Of a stretch of DNA of 64,000 nt, positions 16,801 to 28,800 are shown in pieces. This stretch comes from Nematostella vectensis. Taxonomy: Eukaryota > Cnidaria > Anthozoa > Actiniaria > Edwardsiidae. The stretch covers positions 15,238,469 to 15,302,468 of the forward strand of contig NC_064035.1 of the NCBI RefSeq assembly GCF_932526225.1. Direction: 5' to 3'. Numbering within the stretch: position 1 is the stretch's first letter; the number at the start of each line of letters is the position of its first letter. Both the position numbers and the translations under genes were made by a program. Below the pieces are notes generated by a model. That model had not been told where the DNA came from. It saw only the letters and a list, made by a program, of their open reading frames with translations, and ran no database searches.

Positions 16801-19800
16801 GAGGTTTGACCATTTGGTATCTAACGGGTAGGTAACAAAACCCTGAAATTTCAAAAATCTCTAAAAAATAAACCAGAGAGAAAAACAAATCGAACAAATT
16901 GGCCGCGAAAGAAAAAAATATATCTTACCTCCTTAGCATCCCTGAGGAACTGAAAAAGCAGTTTGGATTCCCCAAGTTTTCCACTTCGTGATGCCGCCAG
17001 TTTCTTCAACGCCTCCCATTTGTCCAAAATCTCGAGATACTTTGAGCGTATGGCTTCCGCGTGGTAGTGTTTCACCTGTAGAAACTGCTTTGCAGAGGAT
17101 TCCAGGCTCCTGATATTCTCCTCATAGGTTGAAAGAGATTTCTCAAAGTTAATGTGAGATTTCAGAAGAGACTCGACGTTATCCAAACTCTCTCGTGACT
17201 CGATACTTTGGGCAACCATCTGCTTGTTCTTAATCCAGTTTTCGGCTTTCTCGGCGTCGGCAAGAAACATCTTAAGATTGGAAACCAAACATTAGTAGTG
17301 AATCAATTTTATTTCTCGTACACAACTACACCACAACGGTAGGAATCACAGCTATCCCATTGTCTTAGCGCTTAAGCGTATGGGGCCTCTTATCTAAAAC
17401 GGGTTCGACTTGTGGGACGTCCGCTTACTAGAAGCTAGTGTTCCTCAGTTCCAGGATGGGCCTTTCTTGATATGCATTAGGTTATAAATGTAAAGGGCAA
17501 TGAACTTGGTAGCTACAGTATAATGTATAAGTGCCTTATAAATGCTATATTTTTTAAACGTTGGTCTCTCAGGCATAGAATTCCATATTCCTCGAGCTTC
17601 GATGACCAAAGCCCTACAAGCGACATTTATTGTAACAGGCGTGTAACAAATTGTAAATCATCTTACCTGTAGATCTGTAGACTGTTGAAGCATCAGTTTT
17701 CTACTTTGCCAAAGCTGCTGCAGTTCGGTGTTTTCCAACACAAGGTCGTCCACATTTTGCTTGATCACATCGGCGGAAACATGACCTTGCTCAACCAGAC
17801 TCATCCCAAATGCCACTGTCGCATTGTAGGAGTCCATGCGTGCATTCATTTGCCCCTACAATTAACGGCTAGCATTCATCTTGGCTCTACCACAAAACTA
17901 ACACTGTCTGCAATAACGACTACAGTTATCAGAACCTCGAATGCTGGTTAGTAGCTTCCTTGGAAACTCAAGGGTATTTTCCTCTAACGTTCCCCTTGCG
18001 AGAAAAATATCCCCTGGGGAACAGTAATGAACGAACTTGGTAAAAATAAATTAGAGGCCGATGATGAAATGTGATTGGTCGACCAACCACAGGCCGGCGT
18101 CCCGAACAAAGATCCCAAATTTGCTTAAGGTAATTCCCTTGAAATAGTTCTACAACCCAGAATTTTTTAAAACTTGGCATAAACAATATTAAAGTTAAGG
18201 GCTTTCAAAAAATGTAATAAAAAAATGGGGGTACCGACCTCGTTTTCACAACAGAGGGGCGTAGAGTTGACGCGTTTTTACTGATCGCGCAAGGAAAAAT
18301 CCCAACTCTTAGTTTTCAAAAAGAGTGCCTATAGTCTTTAGAAAATTAAGTTCTGTTTGTCGAGCTGCCAAAATCCGATCTCCTAAACAATAACCCGTAG
18401 TAGCTAATGTTCAAAACAAATCACATTTTAAGAGATCGCACTAAAAGGCATTGTTTTCGCCACTATTCATACGGTAAAAAGCGCCATTTTGGAGTATTTT
18501 TACGGCTTTTAAGAGAAATAACAAAACTTCTACAACCCAAGTTTTTTTCTTCTTTCAGTATATCATTTTTCCGTATATATTTAACTATTTGAGCAAATAA
18601 TAAATGGGGGTAACCGACTTCGTTTTTCTGGCAATGCGATTTGAAGTAAAAAACGCGCGCCTTTTGCTTTTTTTTTTTTTTTTGTACAACTGTGGCGCGC
18701 GCGCGCACTTAATACCGGAAAATTCGAACAAACAGCGCGCGCCAATATGCGCAGAAGGGGTGCGGGGTGCAATTCAAGGGAATTACCTTAACCACATCGT
18801 CTATTATAAATGTCTTTCAAAAGGCCGAGACAAAACAACGAAATATCGAGAACGCCCAGCATTTGGATCTACGCGCGTAAGATTTCCCATTGGCTCCCTC
18901 GCAGCCGACTCGTCACGCTAAGAGTCGCATAAAACAGATGAAATAATTTCTTGTTAAATTACCTTTCTTTCTTCGTGTAGCCCCAGCATAGCTTCTGCAT
19001 CACGAACGTTGTCCGCTAGCTCTCCTGACGACATCCTTGTGCCCAGGTCGTTCATCCACGACATCAAATCACGGTAATCAACGAGGAATATTTGAAGCAG
19101 CCGATTTGCTTCCAAGATCACTTTCCTGCAAAGAAGCACAAAACGAGCCAACGAGCAAAAACATTAGAGCAATTAGCGGAGATGTCCACAAGGTGCCGAC
19201 GTGTTCAAAACACTCCAGCTGTAGGAAACTCTTAGGGTAATATATTAGGCCGACGCATGTTCTGCGAAGACAAGAAGACAAGTACCGAACTCAAAGAGTA
19301 ATACAATAGTCTGACATGTTCTAAATAACGATCGTCAGGTACCAAACCATACATGATTTGAAATACCTAGCAGATAAGTACAAAACTCTAAGGGCAATAC
19401 AATAAGAACATAAGAAAAACCTCTGACCTCTGATCAAACAAATCGTTAAGCCGCTCCCATTGCTCTATGATGTCAGCTTGCTTGGCCTGCACGGCGCGCG
19501 CCATGTGTGGCTGAGAGCGGACCAAACGATAAGCTTCGCCTTCCAACTCCTCCATTTTTCCCTCAATCACCGTCAACTCTCTTTCCACGTCGTCATGCTT
19601 CCTGATCAAAGCTTCTACTGCCGGCAGGTCACGACCGACTTCACCACTCGTCTGAACAGCGGCCTGCAAGGGATCACAAGAAAATATATGAATAGATTGA
19701 GACTAAACTTGGTGTACCATAATGTGGCATTGCATTCAACGACTTTTAAAAACAAACAGCCAGTGTTTTGTTGTTATGAAATGTTGTGTTGAAAAACAAA

Positions 19801-22800
19801 ATCATCAAATGCATAGCCCTATGCATAACATTATATAGGCAAGTCATAGCCAGGATATTGACAAATCAAATTTACAGTAATCCATTTTATTCTCAGTAGG
19901 CGGCAGAATTCTCAAGCGTCGCCCCATCTCCAGGGCACAAAATAATGGCCACGGGCTAGAAAAGACATTGGAAAAAGGAGGACAGTAATAGCGATTAAAC
20001 CACCTGCCCCGGTGGTCTTGCTCTCCACCACTCGCGACGCATGTATCAACCGATAGCTTTCGGGTGACTAGCCCTCCTTTTCTTTACTCGCCCCAGGGAG
20101 ATATAGCGGTGAAGCTCTTGAAACACAGTCCACCACCTGAGATCAGTTACCTTCTCATTGATCATACTGGAGACGTCCCTGCAGTTTCTATTGAAGGCAT
20201 GTATCTCGCACGCCTCTGCAAGCTTTTGACGCCTCTCACTGGCCTTGTCCTGAAGACGATTCCAGCGCTCAGTGAGTGCGTTTTGCCGCTGCTGGATACG
20301 TACAGAGCCCGCGTGCCCTTGGCCAATCAGCTTCTCGGCCAGCACATTAATGGCTTCTACACGCGCCGCGTCCACAGCTAAATCTTGGTCAAATTCTTTC
20401 ATTTTACGCTGTAATCGAACGCAGTGCTCGAAGTCCCGACCGTAGTCTGACGATATCACTATAGTCTCCTGAAAACATCGGACAGTAAAAGTCCATGAGC
20501 GGAAAGTCGTATTTCCAAATCTCAGTATTTTCGGGGGTTGATCAACCAGAACAACAACAGCTATATTAATTAAGCATAGACTATTTAAAAATGACGGGTC
20601 TTCATGTGTCGCTTGAACTCGGGTACAGTGATATGTGTACATTGGTATACATACAGTATTATGTGTAAAGTGATATGTGAACAATGATATGTGTGCAGTG
20701 ACATGGGTCTTGGAGTAATTACCTTGTCGGTGATGCAAGAGTCTGCGATGTCCACTTCCTGGTTAAACTGCTGATGATCCCTCGCCTCTTGTAGCTTTCG
20801 CCCCTTAGTAGCAGATGCCTCCAGTAGCTCCTCCCATTGGATATACAACGCCTCGATTCGTACCTCAACCTCACTCGCAGCGAAATGACCACAGGATATT
20901 AACTGTTCTCCCTTGTCTCTTACCGAGTCAATGGCTCGTTCATGTGCCGTCAGTTCTGATTCGAAGGCCTGGTGCTTCTGCAACTTGCTCTCAAGGTTGA
21001 TTGGATCTTTGAACGACTCGTCGGTAGCGGTCTGAAGCTTTTCCATAATCCATGATTCAGACTGCATGAAAAGAAAAAAAAAACATTTGAGGTGATGAAT
21101 GGTGGCTCCCTATTCTTACCCGTAAATGTTCCCCTTAGGAGCTTTTCCTTTGGAGAATCGTTACCTTTTGCGGGATATATCCCATTCCCTTTTGGAGAAA
21201 TGGTTACCTTTTCAGAGATCTTTTTCCTTGGGATAGTTTGCTTTTAGGCTTTCCCTTTTGCGGATCTTTCCCCTTGCGGGATCCTTGCCCTTGCAGTATC
21301 TTTCCTTGAAGGATCGTTACCTTTTTGGAGATCTATCCCTTGTGGGTTTGTTTTCTTTCTGTGGGGAACTTTCCTTTTGGGAGATCGTTCCCATTGGAGG
21401 ACTATTACCCTTGCGGGATCTTTTCCGTCAGAATCGTTACCTTTTGGAGATCTTCCGCCATGGTGGGCTATTACCCTTGCTGGAAATTAACGTTAAAGGA
21501 TCAGCATCTCACCTCCACTACATCCTGATAGAACTGCATGATCTTGTGTGAATTCTGCAGCTTTTCGCGTCTCTTGTCTAACTCAGCCTTTAGTTTTTCC
21601 CTACGATCGCACACACCACTCAGCCTGTTGCGGATCATGTCCGACTGATTATGCTGGTTGTCAATGAGCTCTTTACCCAAGACTTGCAGCGCTGACAGCT
21701 TCTCTTCCTGAGAAAGGACTAGCTTCTCCGTGTTTTCGTGTTTCTTTAGAAGGAATTCCACCTCATCAACGCTATTACCGAGCTCTGCGCACAACAGCAC
21801 CGCCTGTATGGGACAAAATCAGTGTAAAATTTATCCAGTCATAAGAGTAAGACGTGACAAGAAGAGTGACCCGTACTGTTGCATTTGCACGCATTTACAT
21901 AGCCCTCTACTCATAACAGCACCAGCTAAACGTTACAGATAAAATATTTCATTAAGCCATGAGTAAGTGTGGCTGATACTGTAACAGTTAGGCCTTTGTT
22001 CAGATCTGTATTTTGGGTTCTGGAGTGCGACCAATTAAACCCCTGCCTTTCCGTTATCCCTGTTTACCTCTGCATTATTTACCGATAGAATTATGTATAT
22101 GAAAAAAAAAACACTCCAAAATAATGGCTTTAACTTTGGCTTTAACAAATCAAGTCGTAAAAAATGCAAAAAGGATTGTAGATATGCCAATGTAAATGTT
22201 TTTTTTTTCTACTAACTAACCTACTAGGATGACAAAATGGCGTTTAATAGAGCATCTCGTAAAATGTATCGTTTAGATACCGGTCTCACCTCCTGCGAGC
22301 TAGTGAACGAGTCCACTTGCTTGGCGTCTTTTAGAAACACGTGCAGGTAATACGCCTCACTGAGTTCCTCTTTCCGAGTATCCCATGAGGCGTACAGGCG
22401 TTCACGCTCCGACAGCAGCAACTCCAGCTTGTCGGTTATCTGTCGCAGAATTACAAAATACACTTTTTACTCTCTAGCCAATATACAGGCACAAGCTTGT
22501 TATGTTTTTTTTGTCTAAAGGAAAGGTCAACACAGTTTTTATATTAAGCGAAATCCATATCTAAAATAAAAATCAAAACGAAAATTTGGCAGAGTCGACT
22601 TCCATTTTTTGGTGTTCCATATTCTGTTTTCTGGTTTGAAGTCACGAGTACTTGAACATTTTGCATAATTCATAACTCGTTGCTAATTTTTTGGTAATTC
22701 ATACCTATTAATTAAATCTCTATGCACATGAAATGACAATGAATAGAAAAACTGGGCGATTCCGACTCAACAAAGCTGTATATATCAAATTTGTATATTC

Positions 22801-25800
22801 AAAGCTCTAACCATTTACAACTTTCCAAGCATTACTTGATACTTTTGAAATAGAACTGAGCCATTTTTATCGTAGGATGTGTAGAAATTTACAGTGATTT
22901 TATTCACTACCTACGAAACCATGAGCCACCCAAGTTGGACAAAGAGTTTTACCACAACATACTAAAAAATACCTTCTTATCCAAAAACAAACATAAAGCA
23001 TTGACAACAAGAGTCCTATGCGCTCATGCGCGTCCATAGACTTTCTCAAAGTCCGTTGGTCGGCTTTTAGAAATTGTTTTAGTGTACAACGCGTTTTACT
23101 GTACAACAAGCCTACCTCTTCCTCTGCAAAGTGTCCATCCTCTATCATTTTCTCCCAAGCCTACCTCTTCCTCTGCAAAGTGTCCATCCTCTATCATTTT
23201 CTCCCAAGCCTACCTCTTCCTCTGCAAAGTGTCCATCCTCTATCATTTTCTCCCCTGTCTCGAGCACTCGCGCGAAACTTTCCTCGCGCGCGTCCATCTC
23301 CGCGTGGTGTTCGTCCAGCTCTCGCATCATGCGCTCAGCATCCGACACGGTATGTACGGGATCGTCGGAGGCTATCAGTCGACTGGTCTCGATACACCAG
23401 GAGATCAGGTCACGTACCTGGAGAATTTGCGATTTAAGTTTTAAGCTGAACAGTGTGTTGATCTAGTCTGCTTATCAGGCGCTTTTAGGAAGGCGTTTGT
23501 GACACTAAAAGCAGCTGCTAAGCAGACTAGTGCTTATCAAACAGTTTTAAAAGTGCGCGGCGATATCCGCATGACAGACTCATAGGAAAACTGGGGATAA
23601 ACGCTTATGGACGGCCATACACGGCCATTTCACCCTCCAGCACAATACCGAATCACTCAAAGCATTCATTCCCATCGCCTTCATCAAGCGAATAATTGAA
23701 AACTTTAATAGGACTTCAGACTTGCTCGTGCAAGTTGCAAGTTTCCTTTCGAATAGACCATTGTATTTTCAAATGTTAATGACAACAGAGTGGCTCAACA
23801 TTCTTTGAGGTTCTAACCGTGTTGCCGAGTTTGTAGAACTCATACGCATCATGTAGTTTACGCCTCTTCCTGGATGTCTTACGCTTAAGCTCTTCCCATA
23901 AACTCAAGACGTACTTCTCGTGCTGCTCGACAGAGCGTGCGGTCTGACCTGAAAAGAAAGAACATCTCGGGTCAATAAATGATGCGAAATAATTTTCACA
24001 TTTTAATAACCTTAAATAATCGAGCATCTCTACCAGCTACCTTAACCTATTGACTCCTGGCTATTTTTGAGATGAATTTACAAAAAAAAAAAAAAAAAAT
24101 CAGACCGAAAACAGATACCTCTACCCCTATTTTGAGTTTTTACAGGCCGTCAAAGTCAAACACCGCTGCACCTAGTCAGCGGTATCCAACCTTTCCAACA
24201 GTGCTTTGCGGTCCCATCGGTAATCCCTCGTCGCTGTGCTGATGCGAGCACAAATTGATGGTTGCTTGTATTTTTCATGCTGAGCATATTGGAAGAGTGC
24301 CTTAGGACATCCTTAAGTCTATTGGGGCATAATGGAGTGCTGTGCTTATGGATATTTGCAAGCAAAGGTGGATTCATGGGGATTTTATTTTCTTGTTTAG
24401 CTTTGCCTGGATGAGAAAATAATTTTCTAATAAATCATCACAGCTCTCTTAAATGCTGTCTCCTGTAAAACCAAATTAATTCCAAGATTGTTTACACTGC
24501 TATTCTTGGTCTGTATGACCTGGAATTGATTTGTTTGAGAAAACGACATATAAAAAACCGTCTGATTTGGGGAAGAGGAATGTTGACTTGCCCTCCTCTC
24601 GTGAATTTTTCCACGGATATCCCAGAGTGCTTTGCAATCTGTTATGTCAGCAAGTGGTTTAACAAGCCTTCAAGGAATGGACATTGTGTTTTGAGGCCAC
24701 GGAAATGGACCTGCAGGATCAGAAAAAAGGTATCTATTTATGTCTTGAGCTGTGTTTGCTGATCTCTTTTCCTTGTATGGTATTTTGAGCTTTTTGTTGA
24801 GAGGGTCGATTTTTAATTACTGTTTTTCCTTGTTCGATTTGATATTTGACAAAGAACCTGAGCTATTATTTGGCTGAAGAGTAGTTGCTATCACCTTAGT
24901 TGGATGCATCTCATTGTATCTATTTTGCATTTATGAATTTTTTTGGTTGCGGGTACTTCTCAAAGCCGGCACAGGCCGGTTGAGGGGCCAACGTGTTAAG
25001 ATTAAAGTAGACAAATTATTAAACGAAATATCGAAATAAACACCTCAAAATAAAACCGTATCCTTCAGTAACCAAATTCAAACGACCTTTCCCTAATCAG
25101 CCGATGGTATTTGATTCTTTCGCGATTCCCGTGCAATGGCTGCTGGACCTCTAGAAAATGTTCTTTGATGGCTAGAAAAGTACCTTCGTATGTAGCCTAC
25201 AGTCTGGCAAAAGTACATTGGTATATAGCCTGCAGTCTGGCAAAAGTACATTGGTATATAGCCTGCAGTCTGGCAAAAGTACCTTGGTATGTAGCCTGCA
25301 GTCTGGCTGACTCCACAGTGAGCTCTTCAATCTGCTTCTCGAGGGTCACAAGCTCACACTCGAATACCTCGTGTTTTCGCTGCAGCACCTGCGTACTTGC
25401 CAAATCGCGGCCCAAGTCTTCCAAGTTTATAGCTGCGTCTTTTTCCTGTATGCGACTTATTAACTCATTTAAGTCACGGTTGAAGCGATGGATCTCTTCA
25501 GCGCTCGTGAGTCGCTTCTGACGCAGCCTGATCTGATCTTCGAGGTGTAACCACATGGACCTGAACACAGCATTCATTTATTGGGTTAGACATATGCGTG
25601 TTCTAGGTGTTTTTACCGAGAATTAAGGATGCGTTGGGTGGTGGCGGTCGCGCAAGTTGAGGGAGGAGGGGGTAGGGAGGCATATTCCTTATTTTGCAAT
25701 GTTGTTTATAGCCTGCATCTACAGTTTCTAGCAGCCTCGGTAAAATGCGACCGTGCCAGGTCAAGCCTTCCTTACCTTGTTATATCCTGTTGTTCCTTGA

Positions 25801-28800
25801 TTGCGACAGTGTCCGTGTGGCCTTCGGATACCAACATCTTCGCTAGGTTATCAACGTTTCGGAAGTTTTCTGCGTAGGAAGCAACACTTCGCTGGAAGTC
25901 GCCAAATCGTCCTTGTATAACCTAAAAAAACATTTTTCTCAAATTTCAACAATGGGAATTTTGCAAACTCTTGCCGAAAGCTAGCCAAGCCAAAACCTCT
26001 GTCAAATTTCAGAATGACATTAATCTAAGACTAGGTCAGTGGAACAAATTGAGATAGAAGATCGATTGTAATTCCTAATGTGAGATCGCAGCTTAAAAAC
26101 CATCGCAGTAAAACGCAGTAAAAGTGTGCCAGGATGCGCGACACACGCACAACATTCTAACAGGCTTAAAGACTAAAACATTATAGTCTATTGTAATACT
26201 AGAAAACCACAGCACAGTCATGAGAGAGAAGGAGGGAGACGTGCACCCAATTCCCTCCCCAGTTACGACCCTATCTTCTCTCACATCTTCGTAGCAATAT
26301 ACCTGGAGATGCTCGAAGTCTGTTCCATAGTCTTCAGAGGCGGCAGTCTGTAGCTGCTCGCTCACATAAGCAGAGATCTCTTCCACCTCCCGCCTGTATT
26401 CATGCAACTTCTTGGACTCTGTCAGTCGCGTGTGTCGCGTCTTGACCAGTGTGTTCAGACCGCAAAATTGCTCTTCTAAGTCACGCTAAAAAAGACGACG
26501 AGTTTAGTCTCTTGAATAGCAGACTTCAAGAGTCTAGCGTTTAACAGATCAAGGTCAAGCAACATGTTTTAGTTTTGGCTTTAGTTGCTCGTCGTATATA
26601 AGTGAAACAGCTAACACTGTAACTGTAGCTGGCACAACAATAGTTTGACATTCATTTTTTATATCATTGAGAACTATCTAAGGGCATAGAAGTCTGTTTA
26701 TGACTCACTTGTGTCGAAGATATTTTCTCTGAGTCAAAATGGGAGCTTTGCACCAGTCTTCTAGCTTCCTCGGCTAGCTCATCGATCGTGGTGGAGAACG
26801 CGGCCACGTCGACCTGCAGTGCTTTATGCCTGGTAAGCAGTGTCTCTGCAGACGCGCCATCCTTGCCGTAGTCTTGGCTTGCAGCTAGGCCCGCCTTATC
26901 GTTCATCCAAGAATCCGCTTCGTTGGCTTCTGATAGGTACTGTCGGGTAAAGTGAACAAAGAATTACACAATATTGATTGATCTACACCAACAAAAATAA
27001 GTACAGCTTATACAAACCTTTTGCGAAAGGAAGGAATCATGAAGCCTTTGTTTGCGTTGGGCAGCCATATCCACTAGTTCATCCCAGAGATTTTGCAGCT
27101 CTTCGCACCGCTCTTCTACCTTGTCGGTGGCACTATAGCAACTGTCAATCAAATCTTGACCAGAACTCAAGACGGTGTCAATCCTCGTTTGGTGATTGGT
27201 CAGCTCGTTCTCGAAGGCCAAGTGACGCTTTTGAAGCCGCTGCACGGAGATAAGACTAGTGCCCAGATCTCCGGAAGATGCTTGCTGCAAGTGCTCTCGC
27301 ACCCAGGTCATCTCGACCTCGATATCGTAAATGAACTGGTGAAGTGCAAATGCATCCTCAAGGACGGATCGTCGCTTGTCGGTCAGGCACAATAGTGACC
27401 TATACCTGCGAATCATCCATTACAACGTTTACAACATTTCTAGAATCCAGATTAGAAGCTGACTTCGAGATCAAAACAAGCAATGCCACGACTTATAGAA
27501 CTTTTAGTCAAGTACGTCATCATATACAAGCGTCCTATTCTTTTAATTTTTTCCTAAGCCTGAATATTAGATTTGAATTCCGATTATTATCTATTTATTT
27601 ACTCTCATTAATTTATTCATTCGACTTCCTGAATCAAATAAGCCATTGGTTCAAAATCTCAAATAAGCCATTGGTTCAAAATTTCGAAAAACCAGGCTTC
27701 AATTACACCTTTATTTCAGTACATGTATCTGAGCAACCCATGTACCTGCTTTGCAGGTTCTCTGAGTCAGACTTGATCGTGTCACTGTTAAAATGCCCTT
27801 GCGAGACAAGCTCTTGAGCCTTGTCGGCGACATCCACTATTACAGTCGCGTGCATTTCAATGTCCGATTCAAGCAGTTGGTGCTTCTTTGTCAAGAATTT
27901 CACTCCTGCCAAGTCTCGACCGGTGTCCTCTAAGCCAAGGACGGCCTCTGTTTCGTTCATCCAAATGCAGACATCTTCCATGGCGCGGTTTAGTTGCCGT
28001 TGCCGTTCTGCTTGCTGGAGCTTGTTGCCTTTTTCTGTGGTGTCTGCCACAAGGTTAAGCCACGCCTCGTTCAGGCCTTTGAGCTTGTCTTTTACCTTCT
28101 GGGCGCCAAAATGCTTAGTTCGGATCAAATCTTTACCCGCCTGAGAAACAAAATGTCATCAAAAACTTGAAGTGAATGTAAAGTTATGTAGATGTCAAAT
28201 GGGGTTGGGGTATACCCAGTGTGTCACATGAAAATGGTGCACACACAACACGCCAACCTATCCTAGCAACATGCCATTACACACAGTCTTTGATATGATG
28301 TATAAATAGTATATCCAACCACCTGGGCACAACCATTCAAACTTTGTGTATCCGATTGGATATGTAAGAGGGTTTTGACCACCCTCCAACATATCCAACC
28401 ACCAGGGTACAACCATTCAAACTTTGTGTATCCGATTGGATATGTAAGAGGGTTTTGACCACCCTCCAACATATCCAACCACCAGGGTACTACCGAATCG
28501 TACTTTGTTTATCCGATCTATCCCGTCCTTGTTAGCTGTTATCTCTGCTTCAAATGCCTTGTGTCTTTGAAGATTTCCCTGTAAATTTTTGGGGTCCTTA
28601 AACGATTCATCTTCGGCGATTTGAGACTTTTCCTTAATCCAGCCACCAAACTGAAAGAAGCAAACGAAAATCATTGTGAATGAGCGAGAACAGCGTAGAA
28701 AATGAAATCTTTACAGCAACTATGAAAGATAACATCGTGGACGAGCAACAGAGGTACTCTTAGCATAACACACAACACGGATGAGTTGAGTCTGACCAAT

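Noticed and set aside
17360-17410. Possible second tRNA-like head (GGGTTCGAC B-box-like sequence near 17400)
   Set aside because: No convincing A box or pairing arms. A single GTTCGA match is expected by chance.
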